NCBI GenBank assembly: GCA_024291935.2
Contig: CM044315.1
Coordinates: 53,480,385 to 53,544,384, forward strand
Origin: Okapia johnstoni
Taxonomy: Eukaryota > Chordata > Mammalia > Artiodactyla > Giraffidae
Direction of reading: 5' to 3'
Length of the DNA stretch: 64,000 bases
Below, in pieces: positions 46,613-58,440 of this stretch. The notes below the pieces were generated by a model. The model was not told where the DNA came from, ran no database searches, and was given only the letters and a program-made list of their open reading frames with translations. Within the stretch, counting starts at the first letter, position 1; the number at the start of each line of letters is the position of its first letter. The position numbers and the translations under genes are program-made.

Positions 46613-46902
46613 ACTTAGATGATGTATTTCAGGTATATTAGAGATTAATTAGGTCTGTGTGTGGTAGTTGCTCAGTCATGTCCTACTGTTTGTTACCCAT
46701 GACTGTAGTCCACCAGGCTCCTCTGTCCATGGGATTCTCCAGGCAAGAATACTGGAGTGGGTTTCCATTTCCTTCTCCATGAAATCTTGCCTACACAGGG
46801 ATTGAACCCAGGTCTACTGCACTGCAGGCAGATGCTTTACAGTCTGAGCCATCAGGGAAACCCACAATTAGGTCTAATATACCTGAAATACACCATCTAA
46901 GT
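46613..46902. repeat. near-perfect palindrome with a SINE in its loop
   Basis: Left arm 46613-46642 and right arm 46873-46902 are reverse complements over 30 bases with one mismatch. Removing the SINE (46657-46865) and one copy of its duplication leaves a 71-bp hairpin with an 11-base loop (gattaattagg). I do not recognise it as a known miniature element. Confidence 0.93.
46657..46865 (-). mobile_element. Bov-tA SINE in the palindrome loop
   Basis: Full reversed SINE (gttgctcagtcatgtcctac tail, gagccatcagggaaaccc head). Perfect 10-bp target duplication aattaggtct at 46647-46656 and 46866-46875. Confidence 0.94.
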
Positions 46903-46996
46903 AGCTGCTTTCTTCATCATTCATAACGCCAGCCCATTGATAACCTAAAGTCAGTAATTCTTAAAGTTTAGCATGTTTAAGCAAATTCTTAAAGTT

Positions 46997-47464
46997 TGCT
47001 GGAAGGAGGACTCCTTCCAGGAGCCAAGAGTGTGCTCTTGTCTAACACTTGGAAATGAGTTGTCCGAGGAGACACACACATTGACAAATAAAGATACTTT
47101 ATTGGGAAGTGACACCCAGATGGAGAGCAGAAGGTTAAGGGAATGCAGGAGGACCGCTGTGCCATGTGGCTCACAGTCTCGGGTTTTATGCTGATGGGGT
47201 TAGTTTCTAGCTTGTCTCTGGCTAATCATTCTGACTCAGGGTCCTTCCTGGTGGCACATGCATTGATCAGCCAAGATAGATTTTAGCAAGGAAGATTCTG
47301 GAAGGTTGGTAGAACATGTGGAGCAAGGTCTCCTCTCTCTTTTTGACCTTCCCTAAATTCTTCTAGTTGGTGGTAACTTGGTTCTGAGTTCCTTACCAGG
47401 ACCTCCTATTCAGGATAACCCATGTAAGTGGTTACTATGGGGGCTAACAGTGTTTTCCCCAACA
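46997..47464 (-). mobile_element. endogenous retrovirus solo LTR
   Basis: Reading on the minus strand it begins tgttggggaaaacactgtta at 47464 and has the AATAAA signal in cccaataaagtatctttatt (about 47090-47109), then a U5-like part with gtctcctcggacaactcatt, and ends near ccttccagca. The size (about 470 bp) and TG...CA ends suit an LTR of a ruminant endogenous retrovirus. It has no internal viral genes. The left boundary is less sure; no target duplication confirmed. Confidence 0.65.
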
Positions 47465-47472
47465 GACTCACT

Positions 47473-47659
47473 GTGCATACACTTGCATGAGTACTCAGTC
47501 ATGTCAGATCCTTTGGATCCCATGGACTGAAGTCCTCCAGGTTTCTCTGTCCATGGGATTTTCCAGGCAAAAATGCTGGAGTGGGTTCCCATTTCCTCCA
47601 ATCGAACTGTGTCTCCTACATTGACAGGCAGATTCTTTACCACTGAGCTACCTGGAAAG
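47473..47659 (-). mobile_element. Bov-tA SINE at the LTR edge
   Basis: Reversed SINE (agtactcagtcatgtcagat tail; gctacctggaaagc head). Target duplication of 16 bases with one mismatch: ccccaacagactcact at 47457-47472 and ccccaacagaatcact at 47660-47675, which includes the LTR terminus ccccaaca. It has a small internal deletion near 47597. Confidence 0.93.
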
Positions 47660-47830
47660 CCCCAACAGAATCACTGAAGATGTTGGTAAGCCAGATTATT
47701 GCTTCATTCCCCCAGAGTTTCTGATTTCTGTGGGTGGGGGGTGAGATCTAAGAATTTGCTGAGAATTTGTTTCTAACTGGTTCACAGTGATGCTCTTAGC
47801 TACTGAGCTAGGAACCACAATAACAAGTCA

Positions 47831-48589
47831 CTCTCATGTTTCCTGATTTCATATATGTTGATTACCAACGGTATATCCCAAATTAATTTAATTAGCCGTT
47901 AAGTAAGGCTTCACGCTATCCAAGAAATCTCATTGTATAGAAGAAAACTCCGAGTCTACAAAGTTAGAGAAATGATTCCAAAATGAGTTTTGGAATAATT
48001 ATAACCTGGCTTGAACAAACTTCAGAATTTGAAGAACAACTAGATTTTTTAGCACAGATATTCACAGATATTCTCTTCAGTCATTCAATCTGTTTAGTCT
48101 TCCATGTAGGACATCATTTCCATATTAAGCAAAAATCCTTTTATAGATTTGTACTGATTGTTTCTTCAAATGTAGTTCTTATCAGTTAATGATATTCTAG
48201 TGTCCTTTCTTAATATTTTAATTCTTATTGAAATGTTTGAATATAATACCTACAATGTACATATGACTTTTAATATACTGAGGTAAACCCATAATATTTT
48301 ACTTGTAGAGTCATAGGATTTTGAGACCATTAGGATTTATCCTGGCCATGTATTTCACAGATGAATGCAATCTGGTGAATCATATAAACAACCACAGAGC
48401 TAGTCCTACAAGTGAAATATAATGAGATAATTACAACTCATATTTCCTAAATCCTAGCCATGTGTTTTTTATCACAGTGTAATTTACTGTACTGAGTGAC
48501 AACTTGTTTGTGTTGTCACAGAATTTTTTAAATTATATTTAAAAGTTATTAAATTTGTATCAAAATAAAATTTATAGTGTTATTATAGA
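47831..48589. other. unique AT-rich DNA
   Basis: Nothing firm; a faint MIR-like patch near 48350-48420. Confidence 0.55.
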
Positions 48590-49105
48590 TGGGATCAAAG
48601 AATAGGACACTATGAGGCCTTCCTGAGTACAAATATGTTTTTATGTCCCCAGTTATTTGTTTATAGGAAAAAGGCTTCAAGCCTCCTGGCCTTCCTTGAG
48701 TTCCAAAGGGCAGATTAAAACACTTTCTAATTAGGGAAGTTAAAAGAATGTAGAAACAAAGAACAGTCTAGAAGCAGTACTGCAGCAATGGGGCAGGGTC
48801 CTGGTTCCTGCTCAAGAAACATACATAACAATGTGTCTTTGAGGTCTTCTTCAGGAACTGAGGTCCCCACCTAGGTGGAGGATGGTAACTTCAGGCTGAG
48901 CACAAGATTCCTAGGACACCTACTGTTACCTCATCACCAGCAGTCAGAAGAGTCATACACACCACAGCCCTCACCCCAAATTTTGCCTATAAAAATTCCC
49001 TGAAAATCACTGGAGATGTTGGGATTTGTGTGCTTGAGTCACCTATTCTCTTTGGCTCATGAACGTGCAATCTGTAATAATTTTGGCAAACTCACCAGAC
49101 AACAG
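48590..49105 (+). mobile_element. probable endogenous retrovirus LTR
   Basis: Promoter-like order: tttgcctataaaaattccct (TATA box), then tgtgtgcttgagtcacctat and ctctttggctcatgaacgtg, then caatctgtaataattttggc in the polyadenylation position. This resembles the U3-R-U5 layout of class I LTRs. Upstream it is less AT-rich than its surroundings. I could not define ends or a duplication. Confidence 0.4.
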
Positions 49106-49716
49106 GATGCCTGATAAAGATTAGAAATAACAAAAAGATGGGCTCATAATAAATGTTATATCATCTTATACCAAAAATGGCTCCCATAACTTTAAATATT
49201 CCTATCAACAAATTCAAGATTCAAGAAATTATCAAATTGACCTGAACAACCCTAATTTTAAAGGAAGACAAGTAATCAGAAGTTACAGCATTACTTCTTA
49301 GTAAAATATTTTTGCAGCACGAAGAATGATAGCAATGGCAGGTTATCTGAATCCGCATAGTAAACAAAATATTTGTTTAAGTTATGAGTATAGTTGGACA
49401 TTGAATGTTCTAAACAGCAAGAATGATGTAGGAAAGAATCAGTGTCTCTGTTTCTTTTCCTCTCTCTTCTTCGCTCTCATTTTTAGTCTTGTAAAGTACA
49501 TTAGGGATACTTTATAGAAATTTCTGGAAAATAGCAGAACAACAAATATTGCAAACAGTGAGTGGAATGCCATTTATGCCTTTTAGAAATCCAGGAAAGG
49601 CTAGTCTAGAATAGTCTATTTACGTTCTTCCAAAGAGATTATATTATTCACCTCTTGGAGAGAGCATGTTAGTTGATAGTGTTGACAATAATTATAAATG
49701 ATTCTGTGATATAACT
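49106..49716. other. unique AT-rich DNA
   Basis: Nothing recognised. Confidence 0.6.
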
Positions 49717-49728
49717 CATAACTGGTCA

Positions 49729-49858
49729 GTTCAATTCAGTTCAGTTGTTTGGTCATGTCCAACTCTTTGCTACCCCATGGACTGCAGCACTCCAGTCTTC
49801 CCTGTCTATCACCAACTCCCGGAGCTTACTTAAACTCATGGCCATGAGTTGGTGATGC
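49729..49858 (-). mobile_element. BovB LINE copy 13, 130-bp 3' end
   Basis: Minimal BovB: (agttc)n tail, gtcatgtccaactctttgct, then 3' UTR to gagttggtgatgc. Perfect 12-bp target duplication cataactggtca at 49717-49728 and 49859-49870. A third, imperfect relative (ccataacttgtca) lies at 49889-49901. Confidence 0.92.
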
Positions 49859-49870
49859 CATAACTGGTCA

Positions 49871-51514
49871 TCAAGTCGAGTGAGTGCCATAACTTGTCAC
49901 TCAAATATTTTTATTTTAATATGAAAATGACCATAAATGTCATAGAAATGAGGATTGCACACTATTTCAGTAGGTGGTTTATGAGAAATGACTGGTGTTT
50001 CTCTTGTAAACATTCAGCATTAGTTACAAGTCCCTAGTCTGAATTCTTATCGGTAGGAATCTAATTTGTTGGGTAAAATAAAATTTGAAGGAGAAATATT
50101 AGTATTTGTAGTTTCTTTTATTTCTTGAGTGTATTATTTGTAAGCAGTATTGTTAGATAGTCAGGAATATGGAAGCAAGCAAAAGTCAATATAGCTCAGA
50201 AAGAAATTGGTTAAGAGAACAAAGAAATGTGCAGCATAATACCTGGTCTGACTAGCAACTGAGGGTAATAAAAGAAAATGATTTAAAACTTTTTCAAAAC
50301 TGAAACTACAAAGTAAGCAGTCTTTTAATAACTGGTTATGATAAGAAATATTCTAGTACATACCTGGACCAAAGTTAATACACAGGAGAATTGTTAAAAC
50401 ACTCTCAAAACGGAAACTACAAATAATGCAGACTTTTTCTGTAAGACTAAACCCTCCCTGAAAATATAACAAATGTTAATCATTTTATCTATCAGTCTGT
50501 CTATGTAGAAACCTATATCTGTGTATATGTGCAAATATTTATAATTATGCATCAAATTCATTTCAATGAAATATATCATCTTTATTGAAGCAGTCTTGCT
50601 AAAATAAAATAATCAGTCATAATCTCCCGTTCTGTTTTACCTCTTGAGACAACCATCTTCCTAAGTCCAGCTTTATCTATAAAAACCTGGACTCAAAATC
50701 TGCTCAACCCACAGATGTCTTCCTTTTTCATTTTGTCTGTAAATCTGTCTGACCACTCTGCAAAAGGTTTTGACCCTAAAGCCTCTGTGTTGGTTTCACT
50801 AAATTTAATGCTTACTTTTATAATCATTTCCTATCATTCTTAATGTGACTGAATTTTCACTTTATTATCTTGGTAATATATGAATTTTTAACATATTTTA
50901 GGTAACAAATGATCAGTTTTTCTTTTCTTTTTCTGTTCAAACAATTCAATATGAATTTCTTTTAAGATATGCATAATTAATTGGTCATTAATTTAGATTT
51001 TTAAATGATGTGATGCCTTCAAAAGTATTTGTATTAAACTTTTTTTGCAAATATTTTATTCCTTTAATGAATACATTATTATTATGCAAAACATTCTAGG
51101 CAATAATACGGAATATAGGTATGAATAAACTAGACAAAAATTCACTTTCTAGTATAGGAAAACAGACAAAAATTAAAGTATATATTATCTTAATTAATGA
51201 AAATTACAATTGATAATGAAGAAAAGAGCCTAAGGATTATGAGAAGTAGTTTTTATAATTTTAGGTGGAGTGTACAGGGAAAGTCTCAATGATGAGATAA
51301 GATTTAAGTGAAGTCCTGAGAAGGGAGCCATGTTCATAGGTAGAAGTATGTATATGTGCATCTGTGGCTGGGACATATGATGGACACATAAGCTTAAAAC
51401 CTCATGAGCCATCTCTGGGGTGAATGTAAAAGTCAATCTTTTCTATATCCCAAGGCTGAAAACTAGGATGGGTGAATTTCTCAATAGACAGTTAAAATAA
51501 TGCTGAAAAGTCTA
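49871..51514. other. unique AT-rich DNA
   Basis: No gene. Two diverged 33-base direct repeats occur at 50294-50326 and 50405-50437 (both contain gaaactacaaa). 50640-50810 has a tataaaaacctgg block and could be part of an old LTR, but I cannot confirm it. Confidence 0.5.
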
Positions 51515-51870
51515 CATAGTGTGTTTGATTCCAGCTATACTACATTCTGGAAAAGACAAAACTATGGAGATAATGAAAAGATCAGTGGTTGCTAGGGACT
51601 GCAAAGCAGGAGAAATGACTAGACAGAATGCAGAAAATTTTAAGGTCAGTGAAAGTATTTTGCATGATACTAAAAATGGTAGACACGTGTAGTTATGCAT
51701 TTGTTTAAAACTTTAGAATGTATAACACCAAGAGTGAATCCCAATGTAAATTATGGGCTTTGGGCTATGACTCTATGAGAGCAAATAGTATTAGGGAACT
51801 CTATATTTTCCACTCAGTTTTTCTGTGAACCTAAAACTACTCTAAAAACATATTTTTAAAAATATATAAA
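51515..51870 (+). mobile_element. old mammalian L1 3' end (L1M class)
   Basis: ctggaaaagacaaaactatg, gatcagtggttgctagggac, gtataacaccaagagtgaat, and tgtgaacctaaaactactct follow the order of the sense 3' UTR of old L1s. No coding sequence. Confidence 0.78.
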
Positions 51871-52054
51871 CCATTAAAAGATATTCTCTCCCTAAAAATA
51901 ATGCTAATGATAAAGGAGGGAACATTTGCTAGCAGACAATTAACAAAAGCTCACTATTAATAAAATAAAATTTGAGAATATTTTTCTTTATCAAATATGA
52001 TTGATATTTCCTTTTGGATATCTAATTTTTTTTTAATTTAGCTTTTAAGTACAA

Positions 52055-52240
52055 GCACAGACTCTACCTGTAGTGTAGGAGACCTGAGTTTGATCCCTGG
52101 GTTGAGAAGATCCCCTGGAGAAGGGAATGGCTACTCACTCCACTATTCTCCCTTGGGGAATTCATGGACGGGAGAGCCTGGAGGGATACAGTCCACACAA
52201 TCGCAAAGAATGGGACACAACTAAGCGACTAATACACACA
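52055..52240 (+). mobile_element. Bov-tA SINE, head shortened
   Basis: Starts near actctacctgtagtgtagg, has gagtttgatccctgggttga, body gatcccctggagaagggaat, and tail cgcaaagaatgggacacaac. The first 20-25 bases of the tRNA head are missing. Confidence 0.92.
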
Positions 52241-53885
52241 CATAGACTCTATCACTCTAAACTGTTTTTGTGTATTATAAATTCATACTAAATATTTTGA
52301 TTATTCATATAAATCATTGGGAGAATTAGCGTATGCAGCTTATCTCTCTAATACAGAAATATTAACTTAAGATTTTGCAATCATGATTAATTAGTATTTT
52401 AATTGATTTACTTCACTTATTAAAAAGAAACTCAGAGCATTTTTTGGTGTGTTTTGGAAAAATCAATTGTTATACTGAAGGAAATGACCATTTATTCACC
52501 AATAGTTAGATATACAGTCCATAATTTCATATTCTAATATTGAAGTGTACAGTTAAATATTTAGCTTATAGCTCAATTTTGGATGCCATTTCTACTGGCT
52601 TTGAAAAATGGAACTTAAGCTTGAAGTTAATACAAAAAAAGATTAAGAAAATATTTAAGAGATATTTTATGTAACTGTGTATCAAGAAGGCTAAAGAAAA
52701 TTATTCATTGATATAATTCTTTAATTTTGTGTTGTTTTGTAAGCATAAAATTTTTATGTACGTTATTAGTGTCCTTTCCTTTCAATGAATACTCCAGGAA
52801 GAAGTATTGTTGAGGAAGCAAAATATTTGCTGCTGTGTTGTGGTAGAAAGACTAACATAAATCGAAGGTTTTCTTTTTGGACAGCTTTTCTTTTTGTGTG
52901 TCCTCAGATAATACAACTGGTTTCCATCTCCAAGGTGGAATTTTAGTTGAAGAGAATAGCAAATATGTCTAGATAGAATGCAGATTCTTATATGGACATA
53001 AGAAATTATAAGTAACTTCTTGTACCTAAGTTAACATATTCATAAAATTACATCTGAGTTACAATAACATTATTATCTCTTCTCATTTTAATATCATTCT
53101 CTATCGTCATCTTCTAAAGAATTATTAGTTACTGAACACTGCACGGTTATAGCTGTCAGTCTCCAAGGGAAAGGCTATTAAGGGTCGCTTTCCTTCGCTT
53201 CTCCTGCTCCCTCTTTGCTCTACTTCTATTCTAGTCTCACTGCTTAAACTCTTGTTTCTTGAGAAACAATGGTGAGAACAAAAAAGTGCGTTACGTACTC
53301 TCATGATGGTCTTATTGTAGTAGGGGGAGAGATAGAGATTAATCAGGTGATTATGCAGATATATAACTTTAAAATGGGGTAAGTGTAATGAAGAGAAATT
53401 ATAAAGAGCAATAACAAACTTTTGTGTGGTTTGGGGCAATATGGTTTCTGAAGAAGCCTTCAGTTTTAAAACTTTATAGAGTAATTAGATAATCTTGGAT
53501 GCAGTGGGAGAGATACTTGCATGGTGTGTAGAGGTAAGGAAAACTCATCCAGCTCCTCTTACCCTATTCTAGAGATAACTTTATTTTCTGCCTTCATTTA
53601 GGAGAAGGCTTGAGGATAGCATGTTACAGTATTAATTTACTTGATTTCTCAGAATGTCCTGAATTTAAGACTCTGCCTTCTCTTTATGACTTCTAGGAGA
53701 GACCTCCATTTCACTTCTAAATTGAGCCCAAGGTTTATTTTTCTGAACAGTACTATTGGAGGTGTCTGAACAGTTATAACCTGTTCACAGTGCATTGTAT
53801 TTTTTCGTCTATATGATATTGCCTCATGAAAATATTCATTGTGTCATTGAACCTGCTCTTTCATTATTTCTGTTCTTACTCGCGT
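52241..53885. other. unique AT-rich DNA
   Basis: Nothing recognised. The 104-codon minus open frame at 53125-53439 has no familiar motif. Confidence 0.55.
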
Positions 53886-54058
53886 AGTGAAAGTGAAAAT
53901 CGCTCAGTCGTGTCCGACTCTTTGCGACTCTGTGGACTCTGCAGTCCATGGAATTCTCCAGGCCAGAATACTGGAGTGGGTAGCCTTTCCCTTCTCCAGG
54001 GAATCTTTCAGACCCAGGAATTAAACCGGAGTCTCCTGCATTGCAGGCGGATTCTTTA
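53886..54058 (-). mobile_element. Bov-tA SINE, 5' truncated
   Basis: Reversed SINE with the tgaaagtgaaaatcgctcag tail variant and gactctttgcgactctgtgg. It ends at gcattgcaggcggattcttt, lacking the first part of the tRNA head. Confidence 0.93.
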
Positions 54059-54210
54059 GTTGAAATACTAAAATATTATCTCTCTCATTGACCCCTCCAT
54101 TCATTCATTCTTTCATTTCAGGCATAATGCTAATTGCTAGAGATCAGATTATCTACTAGAACTTCTAGGAAGTCTTCCTTGATTCCTCTAGGGAAATTTC
54201 ATTATAAGAT
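54059..54210. other. short unique stretch
   Basis: Unique sequence with a cattcattcattc run, near the MIR. Confidence 0.5.
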
Positions 54211-54475
54211 TATTAAATATCATGTATTGAGTGCTTTCTTTGTATGAGCCTCTGTGCTAAGCATTCTTTGTTTTGTTTTGTTTTTATTTCATTGAAACCT
54301 TGCAACAATCTAAAAGGTGCAACAACACTATAAAATGATTCTTCTTATTGTTATTCTCATTTCACAAGTAAGGAATTTGCAACCCATAGCTGGTGCCTAG
54401 ATAGATCAGAATATAACTCTTGGGTGTGTAATTCTAGAACCACAACTCCTAACCATCACATGACCCTTCATTTTC
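54211..54475 (-). mobile_element. MIR SINE
   Basis: Reversed MIR, nearly full length: tgtgctaagcattctttgtt, ttgaaaccttgcaacaatct, ttattctcatttcacaagta, and ttctagaaccacaactccta, with a gttttgttttg expansion in the middle. Confidence 0.75.
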
Positions 54476-56047
54476 GTAACACTTGACTTATTATCTCAGA
54501 GTAGTGCTTAGTGCTTAATTCATTGTATGCTTAATATATATAATCAATGCATGCTTAATTCATTAAATATGAAATTATTTTCATCAAGACACGTATTAAG
54601 TTTTCTTATTATCCACAGTACCTACAAAAGTATGTTTTACAAATGCATGAATTAATAAATCTTTTATGGTATCTGAGATTCTGAAAAAAATGTTTAAGTT
54701 TTGAAGGCATAATGCAATAAGTTTTGAAAGCATACTTCTAGAATGAGTATCTCAATAAGAAGCTATCGGAATATTTGCATTTAAACATTTAAAATACTAA
54801 AAGTTATCAAAATAAAAGGCTGCTTTCACTGCATTATGATATTGAGTACTTTATTTATATATAAAAAAACACCTAATGTAAACTCTACAAGGATATCAAA
54901 GGGTTGCATTTATAACATCAAATCTCAGTTGCAAAAGACTGATAATAACAGCACTGACATATAAATGTAATAGATTGTACACATTGTCAAAAAAAAAGCA
55001 CTCTTAATATTAGGTTTCTAAATAAATTAGCTGAGGGCTATTGACTCAAGATAGCTAACACTTCTCTATTTGGTGAAAGAAACCATAGTAATCGTTGGGA
55101 GATATTTCTTCAAATAGACCAATACAATTTTGGATCTTATTAAGACATCTAAAAGGTTAAATGAAATTTTAAAAAAATGTTTCTTGTTGAATAATCTCCA
55201 ATTTTTAATATATAAAGTTTAAGATAGGTGTATCTACATATATGAATAGATATAAATGGATATGATGAAAATGAATGAATAAAACAATTTCGTTTTGAAA
55301 TTTGTCACAGATTACTTTTTAATACATGGATATTCAAAGCAGACTTTGTGATTCGTTTTTATGCAGATGGAAGGTTGTAGAGGTGTATTTAGATCTTTTT
55401 TTTGCTTTTTTAATTGCTCAGAATTCAAAAATAAATTAACTGGCTCAAATTTTGATTATTTTGAAGTAATTCACGTGTGGTCCATCCATTTACATTTGCG
55501 GTGACTGAATGCTGAATATGAAATACATGAAAATGTGTGTTTATTTTAGTGACTGGCATTATTTTAGTTATATAATTCTTAAGAAAAAATATGGACTTCT
55601 CTGTAGTTAATTTTTTTTTTTTGCTCTTGTACTAATATATGTAAGTAGTTCTGATTTATCTCTAAAACTGATACTGCTTTTTATTTTAAAAATGCAAGGA
55701 AAAAATGATTACCAATTAGCATAATATTTTCCTGTGGAATTTTGATAACTGGGACAATGACTTAATTGGTATATTTCTTTTCCCATTAGTATACTAATCA
55801 GGTGAGATATACTGAAAATTAGAACTGATGTGATGTAGTAGAGTTGCTTATGAAAGTAAAAAAGTAAACTCTGATTATCAAGCAACTATATGTTACTTAA
55901 AAATCAATTAGGAGATATATTCTCAACTTAATGAGTATTAGGAATGCTGAAATTACTGTCATTTTTAACTTGAATTTATATTATTTAGTCATAGACTAGT
56001 GAATATTACCTGTGGCACTAATTTAATTTGGGCATATATATAAGGTT
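54476..56047. other. unique AT-rich DNA
   Basis: Nothing recognised. Confidence 0.6.
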
Positions 56048-56059
56048 AAAGGTAACCTT

Positions 56060-56260
56060 GGGGCTTCCCTCATGGGTCAGCTGGTAAACTATCCACCTGC
56101 AATTCTGAAGACCTGGGTTTGATCCCTGGGTTGGGAAGATCCCTTGGAAAAGGAAAAGGCTACTCACTCCAGTATTCTGGCCTGGAGAAGTCCATGGACT
56201 GTATAGTTCATAGGATTGCAAAGAGTTGGACATGACTGAGCGACTTTCACTTTCACTTTC
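56060..56260 (+). mobile_element. Bov-tA SINE
   Basis: Complete element: gggcttccctcatgggtcag head, gggtttgatccctgggttgg promoter, body, and tail gactgagcgactttcacttt with cactttc units. Target duplication of 12 bases with one mismatch: aaaggtaacctt at 56048-56059, aaaggtaatctt at 56261-56272. Confidence 0.95.
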
Positions 56261-56272
56261 AAAGGTAATCTT

Positions 56273-57739
56273 TGAGGTATAGCTATTAAATATGTTCATA
56301 TGTTTGTGATCTAAATAGTATCATTCACTTATTCTTCTAATTTTTTATTCATTACCATATCTTTACTTATGAACTAGCAGTTTATTCAAAAACAAGAGAT
56401 CTGTCACGAAAGGGAAATAAAATAAAATTAATATTATTCTATAAGTGCTTAATAACTTGTGATAATAATATATGAATAACTATTTATATATTTTAATTTA
56501 TATTGACAGTGAATTTTCACACTTAAAATAAATATGAATTATTTCAACCAATACCAGTGAAATTTGTGAACACATATCCAAAGGCAAAAATAGATCCATC
56601 TGGTTTCAAGTTTATGTTTTTATGTGTGTGTGTGTATATTTTTGTGTGCATGTGCTTTCTAAAGAACCATGTATGAATTTTAATGGGAGTTTAACCTCAA
56701 AGGTAAAAGGTTGAAAGGAATCAGTGATGTTCAGATTACTTTCAGTCATTTTGTGTCCTTATGTAAAGTGAACTCTCTGAGATGTTGCAATGCTACAAAT
56801 GCTTTTTCTGGTTTTGATCTTGGCATACTGAGAAACTACCTTCAACATGTCTGCTGCATCTGACTTTTCCTGTAACTTGGATAACTCTTTGGGTTAAATT
56901 AAGGAGTGATAAATTAGCACTCATAGTTGATTGTGCATGAAAAGACTGCTCTCTAATGGATGGGGATCTCAGGATTACACTTTTTTGAATCAAGACATTG
57001 TTATTTCTAAGCTAATAAGGAATATGCATCTTTTCAGCAGGGTTGTCATTAGCTGTTCCACATATACACTGTGTTCTGATTATTTCTAATTATTTACTAC
57101 ACTGTAATACAAAAAGGCTGTAAAAAGAAACTTAAATCAATAGACGATGTATTCTAATTTCTAGGGACTGTCCATTGTTCGTTTCTAGTAATTTCACTTC
57201 CAATTCTTTGTGCTTGATTTGAAAAAGAACAGTTCTAAAAATAATTATTCAGTAAGGGAGATTTACCCTGATGTGGCAAGGGTTTGAATACTTTTTTTCT
57301 AACATTTTGTAGAGGTTTTCTGGGGAGAAAAGGGGAGCTAAAGGGTTGTGCTTCAGTTAACATTAGATCTGGCTGAAAGTGATAATAATCGCCCCGCCTC
57401 CTGCACCCCAAACAGTAGCTCGCTCTATGTCGATCCACCTTTATTAACACGACTGATATCTCATTGTCCTACATGGCTGCTCCAGTCACAGGCATCGTAT
57501 TCATGTTTCATTATCAGAATGAAAAATCATATGAAAAAAGCACACACTTCCCTTTATTCATAGTTTCTGGAGGTTTCTGAAAGTTGAATGCCAGTTCTCC
57601 TCACCTATTATTGGCTGGGCTTTGTTTATGACTACATTTAATTGCAAGGGATCCTAGGAAACATAGATCATGTTTCAAAGTTAAGAATTCAAAGTTCTTT
57701 GTAGAAAAGGAGGAGAATGAATACTGGGGGGAAACCAGT
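56273..57739. other. unique DNA with a CpG-retaining patch
   Basis: No gene. 57390-57497 keeps six CpG dinucleotides within about 108 bases, unusual against the CpG-poor surroundings. Confidence 0.5.
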
Positions 57740-58440
57740 AGTTTCCTCCACAGGGTCAAATAAAAATCTTATCAAGACTTAGGCAAACAGAGGCTTTGTT
57801 CAGAACTATTGTAAGAAGAATAAAAGGCACTATTGTAATAGGGGGATGAGGACTTTTGCTATATGCTCTGACCAGGAGATCTGCAAGCATCTCAAAAATT
57901 ACTGGGAAAAAGGCTTTTCTTTATCAGGGAGGAATCAACAAAGCTAGAAAGAAGCACATGTCCGGAAATGAGATAAATGACGGATCCTATGATTAGAAAG
58001 CAGATCAGTGAGTGTTCTACCCTGAAGTCAGCCTGTTCTCAGGGCTTCCCAGGTAGTTCAGTGGATAAAGAACCACTTGCAATACAGAAGATGCAGGAGA
58101 CACGGGTGTTATCGCTGAGTCAGGAAGATCCCCCACTCCAACATTCTTGCCTGGAGAATCCCATGGACAGAGGAGCCTGGTGGGCTACAGTCCACAAGAT
58201 CTCAAAGAGTTGGACACAACTGAAGCAACTGAGTGCACATGTACAGCTTGTTCTCTGGAGTTTTATGCTGAGGGTTGAGGGCAGGCTAAAGTCCAATAGT
58301 CTGGGGGAAAGTCTGATAACAAGCACTTTATTCTGATTGATTGGTGGAGACAAAACAGTTCAGCAAGTCATTTATGAGGCAAAGAAAAAAAATTTGAGCT
58401 CTGTCTGACCATTGCCACAGGTAAAAAGGGAGCAGCCATA
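57740..58440. mobile_element. possible old LTR or other repeat, split by a SINE
   Basis: Both flanks of the SINE (57740-58030 and 58256-58440) have the moderately G-rich, non-coding look of an old LTR (gggaggaatcaacaaagcta; ggtggagacaaaacagttca). I cannot name a family, and it may be unique DNA. Confidence 0.28.
58041..58244 (+). mobile_element. Bov-tA SINE
   Basis: Head agggcttcccaggtagttca, body ttgcctggagaatcccatgg, and tail ctcaaagagttggacacaac. Target duplication of 11 bases with one mismatch: agcctgttctc at 58030-58040 and agcttgttctc at 58245-58255. About ten bases of the body are missing near 58129. Confidence 0.94.

Larger units (their letters stand above)
46952..47830. mobile_element. 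MER5-type hAT element, split by an LTR and a SINE
   Basis: Left part cagtaattcttaaagtttag at 46952 and right part from 47676 (cccccagagtttctgatttc, agatctaagaatttgctgag, acagtgatgctcttagctac) are parts of one MER5A-like copy in the same orientation, now about 680 bases apart. The insert consists of an LTR and a SINE. Confidence 0.65.

Noticed and set aside
48590..49105. Gene promoter suggested by the TATA-like block
   Set aside because: The order of TATA-like and polyadenylation-position blocks fits an LTR better, and no downstream gene is visible.
57235..57563. Overlapping open frames on both strands near the CpG patch
   Set aside because: Neither translation shows a familiar motif; the CpG content is reported as a DNA observation only.
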